The notes under the pieces: model-generated | Seen by the model: the letters and a program-made list of their open reading frames with translations, nothing else | Told to the model about the DNA's origin: nothing | Database searches by the model: none | Made by a program: the position numbers and the translations under genes | Shown here: in pieces, positions 6,633 through 14,718 of the stretch | Numbering within the stretch: the first letter of the stretch is position 1 | Layout of the letters: each line of letters begins with the position of its first letter | DNA from: ZC4RG25 sp041687075 | Lineage (GTDB): Bacteria; Pseudomonadota; Alphaproteobacteria; Rhizobiales; Hyphomicrobiaceae | Direction of reading: 5' to 3' | DNA: 14,943 nucleotides | Assembly (NCBI GenBank): GCA_041687075.1 | Contig: JAWLCO010000096.1 | Coordinates: forward strand, 1-14,943

Positions 6633-8003
6633 ATGTTCGGTCGGTTCTATCCCACCCGGGCCGAGGCCCAGCCAATTCCGCAGGTGAACCGCGGCGACGC
6701 CGCCCTCGACGAGGCCGCGGCGCCCGCCGCGGACATGATGCTCGTCGACCTGCGCGTCAAGCTGCACCGCTACCTGCTCGACCGCCTCAACCTCGGCGTG
6801 ATCGACCAGGTCGAGCGTTCCGATCTCGAGGAGCGCATCCGTCCACTGGTGCGCCAGTACATCCGCGACGTCAACTCGCCGCTGAATGCCGCCGAGATCG
6901 ACGAGCTGGTGGTCAGCACCACCGACGAGATGCTCGGCCTCGGGCCGATCGAGCCGCTGCTCAAGGACGACACGGTCTCGGACATCCTGATCAACACGCC
7001 GCACCAGGTCTATGTGGAGCGCCGGGGCCTCCTCGAGCTCACCCCGATCCGCTTCAAGGACGACGACCACCTGATCCGCGTGGTCAACAAGATCGTCTCC
7101 GCCGTCGGCCGCCGCGTCGACGAGTCCTCGCCGATGGTGGACGCCCGCCTCGCCGACGGCTCCCGCGTCAACGTGGCGATCCGGCCGATCGCGGTCGACG
7201 GCACCGTGGTGTCGATCCGCAAGTTCTCCAAGAAGCCGTTCAACCTCGACCGCCTGGTGGAGAACCGCTCGACCGCGGGGCTGATGCGCGACCTCCTGAA
7301 GATGGCGGTCAAGGGGCGGATCTCGATGATCGTCTCGGGCGGCACCGGCAGCGGCAAGACCACGCTGCTCAACGCCCTTTCCGTGGAGATCTCCGCGAAG
7401 GAGCGCCTGATCACCATCGAGGACGCGGCCGAACTGCAGCTCCAGCAGCCGCACGTGGTACGCATGGAGACGCGCCCGCCCAGCCTTGATGGTCGCGGCG
7501 AGATCCGCCAGCGCGAACTCCTGAAGAACGCGCTCCGCATGCGCCCCGACCGCATCATCGTCGGCGAGTGCCGCGGCGAGGAGGCGTTCGACATGCTGCA
7601 GGCGATGAACACCGGTCACGAAGGCTCGATGACCACCATCCACGCCAACACGCCGCGCGACGCGCTGAGCCGCCTCGAGCAGATGGTCGGCATGGCCGGC
7701 ATGCCGATGACCCAGATGAGCATCCGCGCCCAGATCGCCTCGGCCCTGCGCATCGTCGTCCAGACGCAGCGTCTCTCCGACGGCACCCGCCGGATGACCT
7801 CGATCAGCGAGATCACCGGCATGGAGGGCGAGGTGATCCAGATGCAGGAGCTCTATCGCTTTGTGAAGACGGGCCTCACCGAGGAGGGCCAGATCCTCGG
7901 CGAATTCCGCGCCACGGGCGTGCGCCCGCGCTTCACCGACGAACTCGAGTCGATGGGCATGCGGATCCCGACCAGCGCCTTCGACCCCTCGCAGCCGCTC
8001 TGA
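6633..8003 (+). CDS. cpaF: Tad pilus motor ATPase CpaF/TadA
   Basis: This encodes a 456-residue cytoplasmic hexameric ATPase of the type II/IV secretion superfamily that powers Flp pilus assembly (and, where tested, retraction). After an N-terminal helical region (about 35-110) comes the PAS-like N-domain (about 110-215). The RecA-like core follows: Walker A GGTGSGKTT (236-244), Asp box TIEDAAELQL (261-270), Walker B IIVGECRGEEAFD (308-320) and His box HEGSMTTIHANTPRDAL (329-345). All catalytic elements are intact and the length is normal for the family. Translation starts at an ATG with a strong AAGGAGG upstream. tadB follows after nine bases. Confidence 0.96.
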   Translation: MFGRFYPTRAEAQPIPQVNRGDAALDEAAAPAADMMLVDLRVKLHRYLLDRLNLGVIDQVERSDLEERIRPLVRQYIRDVNSPLNAAEIDELVVSTTDEMLGLGPIEPLLKDDTVSDILINTPHQVYVERRGLLELTPIRFKDDDHLIRVVNKIVSAVGRRVDESSPMVDARLADGSRVNVAIRPIAVDGTVVSIRKFSKKPFNLDRLVENRSTAGLMRDLLKMAVKGRISMIVSGGTGSGKTTLLNALSVEISAKERLITIEDAAELQLQQPHVVRMETRPPSLDGRGEIRQRELLKNALRMRPDRIIVGECRGEEAFDMLQAMNTGHEGSMTTIHANTPRDALSRLEQMVGMAGMPMTQMSIRAQIASALRIVVQTQRLSDGTRRMTSISEITGMEGEVIQMQELYRFVKTGLTEEGQILGEFRATGVRPRFTDELESMGMRIPTSAFDPSQPL

Positions 8004-8012
8004 GCAGAGACC

Positions 8013-8966
8013 ATGACCCAGTACCTCATCTACTTCACCGTCTTCATGGTCGTCGTGCTCGTGACCAGCGCGCTCGGCGCCCGGATGACCGCCGGAGTCG
8101 CCGTCAAGGGCGCGGTCAACAGACGAATGAAGGTTCTTTCCAGTGCCGGAGAGGGGATGAGGGGCCTCCTTGAAATCCGGTCGGAGCGCGGCCTCGAGAG
8201 TGACGGGTCAATCGCCAGGAACTTCTCAAAACTTCGGATGCTGTATCTGCAGTCCGGCACTGTGATTGGTTTCAAGAAGCTGCTCCTGTATTCGGCGCTT
8301 GCCGGCGTTGCTGCTGGCTTCCTTACAACACAACTCATAGGATCTCAGCTCGTAGGGGCAATGGTCGCTGCTGCAACGATGGTGTCATGCCCATTCGTCG
8401 TGCTTTCGCAGCTGCGGAGGATGCGCATGGCTGCGTTCTCACAGCACTTGCCGAACGCCATCGACATCATCGTTCGCAGTTTGCAGGCGGGGCACCCGCT
8501 GTCTACTTCCCTTGCGCTGGTCGGTTCGGAGATGAAGGACCCGATCGGAACAGAGTTCGGAATTTTGAACGACGAACTGACCTACGGAACCGAGATGTCG
8601 GTTGCGTTGCAGAACCTCATGAACAGGGTGCCGGCCGACGACCTGAATATGTTCGCAATGACAATCATGATTCAGAGGCAGACCGGCGGCAACTTGGCGG
8701 AGGTACTGCAGACCCTCTCAGATACCCTCCGTGAGCGCCAGCTGCTGAAGCTCAAGATCAGATCGCTAACATCGGAAGGGCGTTTTTCGGCCGTTTTCAT
8801 GACGATATTTCCGCTGTTGATCTACCTGATGCTCATTAGCATGGTGCCGAATTATTTCGAACCGCTCTGGGACACGGGTTATGCCGATCTGGTTTTCGGC
8901 GCGTGTTTCGTGACAGTCGTGATCGGAAACCTTGTCATGCGACGCATGGTGAACTTCAAGGTTTGA
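8013..8966 (+). CDS. tadB: Tad pilus inner-membrane platform protein TadB
   Basis: This encodes a 317-residue polytopic protein of the T2SSF (GspF/PilC-like) family, one half of the membrane platform on which CpaF acts. Membrane segments are likely at about 4-22, 90-108, 113-131, 258-280 and 292-309. The T2SSF domain covers about 143-275, with FSQHLPNAIDIIVRSLQAGHPLSTSLALVGSEM and MIQRQTGGNLAEVLQTLSDTLRER. Codons 1-36 are almost all G/C-ending like cpaF. From codon 37 (AGA CGA at 8121) onwards, third positions are much more mixed (GTT, CTT, AGT, GAA, TCA, AAA, ATT). The reading frame itself is unbroken and the protein looks functional. Confidence 0.93.
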   Translation: MTQYLIYFTVFMVVVLVTSALGARMTAGVAVKGAVNRRMKVLSSAGEGMRGLLEIRSERGLESDGSIARNFSKLRMLYLQSGTVIGFKKLLLYSALAGVAAGFLTTQLIGSQLVGAMVAAATMVSCPFVVLSQLRRMRMAAFSQHLPNAIDIIVRSLQAGHPLSTSLALVGSEMKDPIGTEFGILNDELTYGTEMSVALQNLMNRVPADDLNMFAMTIMIQRQTGGNLAEVLQTLSDTLRERQLLKLKIRSLTSEGRFSAVFMTIFPLLIYLMLISMVPNYFEPLWDTGYADLVFGACFVTVVIGNLVMRRMVNFKV

Positions 8967-9018
8967 GCGTTTGGGGGGCGAAGGACCCCTAAGCAGTCGC
9001 TTATAAGGAACGCATCTG

Positions 9019-9978
9019 ATGCAAGCACAATACCAATGGCTGATTGAATTAGCGGCGAATGAGTACGCCGTGCTTGCCCTTGTGTTTCTGGGCGTGACCA
9101 TCATCTCCGCTCTTCTGATCCGATCGCTTTTGCCCGGAATGGAGACGCGGCGCCGGATGCGTGTTTTCGATGGCTCCTCGCATGCTGAGGGTCCCGTCGA
9201 AGGGCGGGAAGATGCAAAGTTTAGTGAGGAGATTCAGACATACTACGAAGCAGTACTTCCGGGAGACAAGAATTCTTTGAAGCTTAGGCTTCTTCAGGCG
9301 GGATATTTTAAAAAAGAAGCCATTATCTACTATAATTTTATCCGGTTGTCTGTCGCTCTTTTATTTTTCTCTGTCGCGTTCTATGTGCTCGATCGGAGCG
9401 TTGTGGCAGAATCGATTGTAATTTCATTGTTTTCGGCCATCGTTGGAATGGTCGGCTTTATGCTCCCAAACTTTGTTCTTGACCTGATGGCGAATGGCCG
9501 TCGCGAGCATTATCGAAGAAGTTTTCCTGACTTCGTCGACATGCTTGTTGTCTGTTCCGACGCTGGCCTCAGCATCGAGGCAGCGGCTCATCGGGTTGCG
9601 CGGGAGTATCTCGTTCGCGATCGGGCGTTCGGAATCCATCTGGGAGTGATGATGCTCGAGGTTCGTGCGGGAAAGCGGTTGCGAGATGCTCTGAATTCGC
9701 TCGCCGAGAGGACCGGCCTGGAGGAGGCTACAGTTCTCGCGACACTGTTCCGGCAGTCGGAAGAACTGGGAGTCAGTCTCACGAGGGCACTGCGGACGCA
9801 CAGCCACGAAATGCGTCGAGTTCGTATCCTGCGGGCGGAGGAAAAGGCAAATGCATTGCCGGTGAAGCTTCTGATTCCTCTCGGTGCGTTCATATTTCCG
9901 GTGACGCTCGTGATCGTGCTGGTTCCGGTGATGATCCAACTTTTGACCGCGTTGAGAAACATGGTGCCGGGTAGTTGA
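9019..9978 (+). CDS. tadC: Tad pilus inner-membrane platform protein TadC
   Basis: This encodes a 319-residue T2SSF-family partner of TadB. Membrane segments are predicted at about 15-36, 107-124, 132-152 and 283-312. The T2SSF domain (about 165-300) contains SFPDFVDMLVVCSDAGLSIEAAAHRVA, LEEATVLATLFRQSEELGVSLTRALR and the C-terminal KANALPVKLLIPLGAFIFPV, all typical for TadC. AAGGA at 9006-9010 precedes the ATG. Like the body of tadB, its codons are much less GC-biased than those of cpaB to cpaF (for example GAATTCTTTGAAGCTTAG-type stretches near 9270). It is the last recognisable pilus gene in the window; TadD, TadE/F/G-like genes do not follow. Confidence 0.93.
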   Translation: MQAQYQWLIELAANEYAVLALVFLGVTIISALLIRSLLPGMETRRRMRVFDGSSHAEGPVEGREDAKFSEEIQTYYEAVLPGDKNSLKLRLLQAGYFKKEAIIYYNFIRLSVALLFFSVAFYVLDRSVVAESIVISLFSAIVGMVGFMLPNFVLDLMANGRREHYRRSFPDFVDMLVVCSDAGLSIEAAAHRVAREYLVRDRAFGIHLGVMMLEVRAGKRLRDALNSLAERTGLEEATVLATLFRQSEELGVSLTRALRTHSHEMRRVRILRAEEKANALPVKLLIPLGAFIFPVTLVIVLVPVMIQLLTALRNMVPGS

Positions 9979-10116
9979 ATCCGGCCGGCTACCACCTTGC
10001 GTGATCAGCAGAACTATCGTGAAGGCAGATCAGAAATGCCGGGGGGGCAGGGGATCTTTCGGCGTCCCGGCGATCGAATTTGCACCCGCTTCTGGCACAT
10101 AGGATGAGCATCCGAA

Positions 10117-11940
10117 ATGGCTGCTGAGACCGAGTACACTTCTCCGAATGATCTGCGCGAGGGAGTTGGGCAGCAACTGTTCGCCTCGCCGAGAAGTCTC
10201 GTCAACTGCACCGTTGCGGGCTTCATCATGTTCATGTTGTTCCACGTACGCGGTCTCGAAGCGGTCCTTGATCGCCTGGTGCTGCTGGACAATGACGACG
10301 TGATGCGGCTGCTGCAGGTCCGGGCGCTTCTGGACGGCCAGGACTGGTTCGACACGCGTCAGTATAGGATTCTGCCGCCAGAGGGACTTTCCATGCACTG
10401 GTCGAGATACCTCGATCTGGTGCTGGCCGGAATTGTCAAGATCAGCTCGATTTTCGTAGACCGCGGGACGGCGGAACGGCTGATGGTTGCCTTTTGGCCG
10501 CCGCTTCTGTTTGCGGGCTACCTTTCGCTAGTTGCAGTCGTCGCCCGTAGTTTTTTTGGATTGCGAGCGGCCTGCTTCTCGGTGCTTTTCGCGGGCGCGT
10601 CGTCGCCGCTGTTGGTCACCTATTTTGCGCCCGGGCGTATCGACCACCACAACGTTCAGGTGCTCCTGACGGTCGCGTTGCTCGGCGCGATCGCTGGGAG
10701 CAGCGCGCCTGTCCGGCGCGGCATGGCCGGAGGGTTGGTCGTTGCCCTTTCGCTGGCAATCGGCCTGGAGACGCTTCCGGTCATTGCCGCAGCCGGTGCA
10801 GTCCTCGCCTTCAGGTATCTCACGCGCGCGGAGGGCGCCGACATTCAACTGGCCAGCTTCGGGACCAGCGTACCGTTGGCAGGAATGCTTCTGGTTGCCG
10901 GGCAGACGCCGCCATCCGATTGGCTTGTCCCGACCTGTGACACACTGTCCGCCCCTTGGATTGGTACTTTGTCGGTCGCGGGCGTGGCGGCGGTGCTCCT
11001 GGCCGCCGTTCCCAGGCTGCTGGGGGTCTCCGAGTCCGTGTCGGCCCGCGGGGTGGGTCTTGTACTCGCAGGAGGAGCGACCGCGGCGGCAGCTCTGATG
11101 CTGCTCGGCGACTGCCTGGCCGGCCCGTACGGCAATCTACCTGAAGTGGCTCGCAGCGTAATCGGCAATCATATTAATGAGGCTCGCTCGTTGCTCAAGA
11201 CGTTGAGTGTAACGGGAAGCATCATGCTGATGCCGCTTGTCCCGATTGCGCTGGCTGTGATCGGACTTGTTCTCGTGTCATGGAATAGAGATGAACGGGG
11301 CGGCAAGACAGTCCTACTCGTGTTCATTCTTGCGGGTTCTGCTATCGGTCTTCTACAGGTGCGGAGCCTTGTATTCCCGCTCGCAATAATCCCCGTCGCC
11401 GCGGGCCTCGTCGTCAGCCGGGCCGCCGAACTGTCCCGGCCCCCCCCGACTCGGCTGGCGCTGGTGGTCGTTGTGGTCTTGGGCCTGCTCCCCCACACAT
11501 GGTTGCTACTCCATCGCATGGTCTCCGTTGAGACCAGCCCGGATCGGATGCAAGACTTTGCATGCCGAGAGATGGAGGCGGTCGAGCCGCTTGACGGGTT
11601 GGAGCAAGGTCGTGTTCTCAGCACCTTGAACCTCTCAAGCCGAATCCTGCTCTTCACCGGCCACGACGTGTTGGCCGGTCCCTATCATCGCAGCGCGGAC
11701 GTCTTCTTGAACGGCTACCAGCCGTTCGTGGGCACGGAGGACGATATGCGGCAGACGGTCGAGCGGTTCGGCGCGGATGTTGTCGTGGTCTGCCGCGGGG
11801 AGACCTACGGCTCTCCGGAGAGCTTCGGGACCCGGCTCGCGACCGGCTCCGCGCCGGCCTGGCTGGAGCGGGTTGACCTCGAGGCCGACCAGTTGGTGGT
11901 CTGGCGCGTCAGGGCGCCACCCGGATCGGCCGGTTCTTAG
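10117..11940 (+). CDS. Polytopic membrane protein, GT-C/STT3-like glycosyltransferase
   Basis: This encodes a 607-residue protein with roughly a dozen hydrophobic segments (first at about 31-48, then from about 100 to 475) and a soluble C-terminal domain (about 485-607). The first extracytoplasmic loop has LDNDDVMRLLQVRALLDGQDWFD followed by MHWSRYLDL. An acidic pair after TM1 is the usual placement of the catalytic DxD/DD motif in GT-C enzymes, which use polyprenyl-phosphate-linked sugars. GRIDHHNVQ (173-181) is another block seen in STT3/PMT-like bacterial proteins. I therefore infer a glycosyltransferase acting at the periplasmic face. The ATG at 10117 has only a poorly spaced AGGA upstream. 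The gene starts 138 bases after tadC, so it could share transcription. Its C-terminus is homologous to the gene remnant beyond the IS3 element. Confidence 0.68.
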   Translation: MAAETEYTSPNDLREGVGQQLFASPRSLVNCTVAGFIMFMLFHVRGLEAVLDRLVLLDNDDVMRLLQVRALLDGQDWFDTRQYRILPPEGLSMHWSRYLDLVLAGIVKISSIFVDRGTAERLMVAFWPPLLFAGYLSLVAVVARSFFGLRAACFSVLFAGASSPLLVTYFAPGRIDHHNVQVLLTVALLGAIAGSSAPVRRGMAGGLVVALSLAIGLETLPVIAAAGAVLAFRYLTRAEGADIQLASFGTSVPLAGMLLVAGQTPPSDWLVPTCDTLSAPWIGTLSVAGVAAVLLAAVPRLLGVSESVSARGVGLVLAGGATAAAALMLLGDCLAGPYGNLPEVARSVIGNHINEARSLLKTLSVTGSIMLMPLVPIALAVIGLVLVSWNRDERGGKTVLLVFILAGSAIGLLQVRSLVFPLAIIPVAAGLVVSRAAELSRPPPTRLALVVVVVLGLLPHTWLLLHRMVSVETSPDRMQDFACREMEAVEPLDGLEQGRVLSTLNLSSRILLFTGHDVLAGPYHRSADVFLNGYQPFVGTEDDMRQTVERFGADVVVVCRGETYGSPESFGTRLATGSAPAWLERVDLEADQLVVWRVRAPPGSAGS

Positions 11941-12136
11941 GACGACTTGCGAGAAGCACTGCCATCTTCTACGCGAGGGGAGAGTTCGCGCAAGATTTGG
12001 GGTGAGCGCCGCGACCGGGGCGGTGCGGCCGCGAATAGGGGCTCCTGGTGTCGGTGGTCTGATCCCGCAAAACTGGACCGTTCTGAGCTGGAGTTTTCCG
12101 CGGTAGCATCCCGTGGCTGGGAGGGAGCGGAAGGCG

Positions 12137-12403
12137 ATGAAGGCATCGAGGTTCTCGGACGCCCAGAAGGCGTTCATCCTGAAGCAGGGAGCGGATGGCA
12201 TGCCGGTGGCGGAGATCTGTCGCCGCGCCGGGATCAGCCAGGCGACCTACTTCAACTGGAAGAAGAAGTACGACGGGCTGCTGCCGACCGAGATGAAGCG
12301 GCTGAAGCAGCTCGAGGACGAGAACGCGCGGCTGCGCAAGCTCGTCGCGGACCTGTCGCTCGACAGGGAGATGCTGCAGGACGTCATCCGCCGAAAACTC
12401 TGA
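12137..12403 (+). CDS. IS3-family transposase OrfA
   Basis: This encodes an 88-residue DNA-binding protein of the IS3 family. It has a helix-turn-helix of the HTH_Tnp_1 type (about 5-45, FSDAQKAFILKQGADGMPVAEICRRAGISQATYFNWKKKY), followed by a leucine-zipper-like heptad segment (about 55-80, LKQLEDENARLRKL). The ATG at 12137 is preferred over the in-frame GTG at 12113 because it begins at the usual MKASRFS-like position and GGGAGGGAG lies upstream. The stop (12401) falls just after an A4 run (12394-12397), where a -1 shift would join it to orfB. Confidence 0.88.
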   Translation: MKASRFSDAQKAFILKQGADGMPVAEICRRAGISQATYFNWKKKYDGLLPTEMKRLKQLEDENARLRKLVADLSLDREMLQDVIRRKL

Positions 12404-13239
12404 GGCCTGCTCGCAAGAGAGAGCTGGTGGCTGCGACCTGCGGTGAGTGGAACGTGTCGATCCGGCGGGCCTGCCGGGTTCTCGAGTTCGACACGTCGTC
12501 CTACCACTACAAGTCCCGCCGCCGCGATCAGGCCGGCATCGAGGCTCGCATCAAGGAGATCTGCGCGACGCGCGTCCGCTACGGCTATCGGCGCGTCCAT
12601 GTGCTGCTCAAGCGGGAAGGCTGGGACGTCAACATGAAGCGGACCTATCGCATCTACAAGGACTTAGGCCTGCAGCTGAGGAACAAGACGCCGAAGCGGC
12701 GCGTGAAGGCGAAGCTGCGGGAGGACCGGTGCGAGGCGACCCGGCCGAACGAGACCTGGGCAATGGACTTCGTTCACGACGAGCTCGCGACGGGCAGGCG
12801 GATCCGCGTCCTGACCATCGTCGACACCTTCTCCCGCTACGTGCCGGCGCTTGACCCGCGCTTCAGCTACCGCGCCGAGGACGTCGTCAACACGCTCGAG
12901 AAGGTCTGCTCGCAGATCGGCTATCCGGGAACGATCCGCGTCGACCAGGGGTCGGAGTTCGTCTCCCGCGACCTCGACCTGTGGGCCTACACGAGGGGGG
13001 TGACGCTCGACTTCAGCCGGCCGGGCAAGCCCACCGACAATGCCTACATCGAAGCCTTCAACGGCCGGTTCCGTGCGGAGTGCCTGAACGCCCACTGGTT
13101 CCTGACGCTTGCCGACGCGGCCGAAAAGTTGGAGCATTGGCGCAGATACTACAACGAGGAGCGCCCACACAGCGCCATCGGCCACAAGGCCCCGATCACG
13201 TTGTTGGTTCCCGGCGGTGCCGCCAGCCCACCGTCGTGA
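12394..13239 (+). CDS. IS3-family transposase OrfB (DDE integrase domain)
   Basis: The coding frame lies at -1 relative to orfA and would be made as an OrfAB fusion by slippage at the A-run 12394-12397. A free OrfB could start at GTG 12427. The protein has an HTH_21-type region (ARIKEICATRVRYGYRRVHVLLKREG) and then a complete rve integrase core. First Asp is in TWAMDFVHDEL, second Asp in IRVDQGSEF, catalytic Glu in NAYIEAFNGRFR, with the conserved ECLN...WRRYYNEERPHSAIG end. All three catalytic residues are present and the frame is intact, so the copy could still be active. The start given is the frameshift point. Confidence 0.88.
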   Translation, partial: KTLRPARKRELVAATCGEWNVSIRRACRVLEFDTSSYHYKSRRRDQAGIEARIKEICATRVRYGYRRVHVLLKREGWDVNMKRTYRIYKDLGLQLRNKTPKRRVKAKLREDRCEATRPNETWAMDFVHDELATGRRIRVLTIVDTFSRYVPALDPRFSYRAEDVVNTLEKVCSQIGYPGTIRVDQGSEFVSRDLDLWAYTRGVTLDFSRPGKPTDNAYIEAFNGRFRAECLNAHWFLTLADAAEKLEHWRRYYNEERPHSAIGHKAPITLLVPGGAASPPS

Positions 13240-13240
13240 C

Positions 13241-13340
13241 AAAGCCCGGAAACTCCACCCTCGGGCGGTCCAGCAAATGGTAGCGGATCAAAAGCCCGGA
13301 AACTCCACCCTCGGGCGGTCCAGCAAATGGTAGCGGATCA
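13241..13340. repeat. Exact 50-bp tandem duplication of the IS right end
   Basis: Bases 13241-13290 and 13291-13340 are identical: each unit begins AAAGCCCGGAAACTCC and ends TAGCGGATCA. The unit begins right after the orfB stop and contains the whole right terminal inverted repeat. The element therefore has two consecutive right ends. Confidence 0.97.
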
Positions 13341-13636
13341 CAATCCGCCGAGGCTCTAACCGCTGCTGGATGAGTGTTCAGTGGCAGGTCATCGGGATTG
13401 CACCGGTTTACGGATCTGAGGCGGATCTGCCTAAGGCCGTTGCTATTGCCTCTCCGGGTGCGGTTCTTGTGTGCAGCGGTGTGACTTACGGCGCGCAAGA
13501 GGCGATTGGATCGGCGCTTGCTCAGCACGACCTATCAAATTGGCTCCAGACAGTTGCCCACGACAGCGAAAGCCTCGTTTTGATGAGAGTGGAAATTTCC
13601 GCGGACAGGGCGGAGCCGACTCCAAATTTGAGCTGA
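13341..13636 (+). pseudogene. 3' remnant of a paralogue of the GT-C-like membrane protein
   Basis: The open frame from the IS boundary to a TGA at 13634 encodes about 98 residues. Its end aligns with the end of the 10117-11940 protein without gaps over 43 residues, starting VLVCSGVTYG versus VVVCRGETYG and finishing LVLMRV versus LVVWRV; I count 18 identities. An ATG at 13370 exists but has no good ribosome binding site, and the homology starts upstream or near it, so this is a truncated gene rather than a small protein. The membrane domain is absent. It most likely lost its 5' part through the adjacent IS3 element. Confidence 0.7.
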
Positions 13637-13653
13637 CCGACATTGCTTCGTTC

Positions 13654-14016
13654 TCAACCTGCCCCGATGACTATGAGGCCGGTAATAATTAGAACCACTC
13701 CTGCTGCGTAGCGGATCCCGATGGCCTCGCCGAGGAAGAACCAGGCGAGGGCGGGCACGGCGCAAAACGTGAGAGCCATGAACGGATAGGCGAGCGTCAG
13801 CGGAACGTGCTTGAGCACGAAGATCCAGACCAGTGTGCCAACTCCGTAGAGAGCCAATGCGGCTATCAGTACCGGGTTTGTCGCGATGGCAATGAGGCCA
13901 GGGATGTCCGGGCGTCCCGCGGTACCACTGACTATCTTGAAAAATATCTGGCCTACCGAGATCAGCAGCGGCGTTAGGAGAAGCCCGGCAAGCACAGGTG
14001 TCTGCAGATCTGACAC
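13654..14016 (-). CDS. Small four-TM DMT transporter, ArnE/EamA-like
   Basis: This encodes a 120-residue hydrophobic protein with four likely membrane helices (about 7-29, 40-67, 72-93 and 97-118). The segment VPLTLAYPFMALTFCAVPALAWFFLGEAIGIRYAAGVVLIITGLIVIG is characteristic of the drug/metabolite transporter superfamily. It closely resembles the half-size ArnE/ArnF proteins that flip lipid-linked aminoarabinose; small multidrug-resistance exporters are the alternative. The start is GTG at 14016, two bases after the methyltransferase stop (tgaattGTG spacing), with GGGAG just upstream, so the pair is translationally linked. A role in moving undecaprenyl-phosphate-linked sugars is inferred from family and from the nearby GT-C-like protein. 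Confidence 0.78.
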   Translation of the reverse strand: MSDLQTPVLAGLLLTPLLISVGQIFFKIVSGTAGRPDIPGLIAIATNPVLIAALALYGVGTLVWIFVLKHVPLTLAYPFMALTFCAVPALAWFFLGEAIGIRYAAGVVLIITGLIVIGAG

Positions 14017-14019
14017 AAT

Positions 14020-14718
14020 TCACTCCCGATCCCGATGTTCGCAATAGTATATATCCCGTCCAATGTAGCAGCATACGTATTCCAACGGAATCGGGTGCAT
14101 TGCTCGCAGGAACGAGTGCGTGTATGGAAAGAAGTTAAAGTGTGGATTGAACGTATATAGGTACTCCCTCTCGCGGGGCACGACTATAATCAGACGCTTT
14201 GCCGCGATCCTGCGGAGTTCGTTTATGGCAGTTCTGTAGTCGAGAAGGTGTTCTATGACGTGCGTGCAGATGACGGTGTCGAACTCGCTATCTTGGAATG
14301 GCAAACGCTCGATTTTGGCAGCGAGAAACTCAATGCCGTCCTCAGCCGTCTGGTTAGCGATGATATCGACTCCGACGAGGCGAATCGAATCTCCTCGAGC
14401 TTCCCGCAAACACCGCAGCAAGTCTCCAGTTCCGCATCCCACGTCGCAAATAGACGCGCCCTCGACGTCTGCCAGAATCCTGCGAATGCAAGCCTGCGAG
14501 TTGTCGGTGCCCTCATGAACCCGCGGATGATCCTGGTAAAGGGCCTCGTATTCCGCTTCCGTCAGGAACGGCGCGCGCTTGCGGAAGTCTGTCAGTCGGT
14601 CGATATGTTCGCCCCAAGCCACCTTCGCCGCGGCCCGAAACAGGCTGGAATCCCGAAGCACCGGAGGGACCCAATCCTCAAGTACAGATCGAATCAGGTT
14701 TGTCTGTTCTCGGTTCAT
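14020..14718 (-). CDS. Class I SAM-dependent methyltransferase
   Basis: This encodes a 232-residue protein with a Methyltransf_11-type Rossmann domain. Motif I is SICDVGCGTGDLL (89-101) and the motif II acidic residue is Asp118 in RLVGVDI. LPFQDSEFDTVICTHVIEHL (139-158) supplies motifs III-IV, followed by LIIVVPRE. The N-terminal ~70 residues are helical and not recognised, and the end (YTFNPHFNFFPYTHSFL) resembles tails of small-molecule or sugar methyltransferases. The ATG at 14718 has AGGGAG seven bases upstream; an in-frame TTG at 14742 is a less likely start. Third-position GC is visibly lower than in the tad genes, which suggests separate acquisition. Substrate unknown; a glycan or lipid precursor fits the neighbourhood. 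Confidence 0.82.
   Translation of the reverse strand: MNREQTNLIRSVLEDWVPPVLRDSSLFRAAAKVAWGEHIDRLTDFRKRAPFLTEAEYEALYQDHPRVHEGTDNSQACIRRILADVEGASICDVGCGTGDLLRCLREARGDSIRLVGVDIIANQTAEDGIEFLAAKIERLPFQDSEFDTVICTHVIEHLLDYRTAINELRRIAAKRLIIVVPREREYLYTFNPHFNFFPYTHSFLRAMHPIPLEYVCCYIGRDIYYCEHRDRE

Larger units (their letters stand above)
12060..13340 (+). mobile_element. IS3-family insertion sequence (probably IS407-type)
   Basis: The element carries orfA and orfB in overlapping frames. The left end starts TGATCC at 12060. The right end, read on the minus strand from 13340, also starts TGATCC, and both continue with CTGGACCG and TGGAGTTT(T)CCG at similar positions, giving imperfect terminal inverted repeats. 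The right end is present twice in tandem (outer end 13340, inner end 13290). The four bases outside the left end (GGTC) do not match those outside either right end (CAAT or AAAG), so no target duplication is visible. Assignment to the IS407 subgroup rests on protein resemblance only. Confidence 0.85.

Noticed and set aside
9979..10116. Gap between tadC and the GT-C-like gene searched for a terminator or small gene
   Set aside because: There are some G-rich and C-rich runs, but no stable hairpin with a T-tract and no convincing start site; promoter motifs are not clear.
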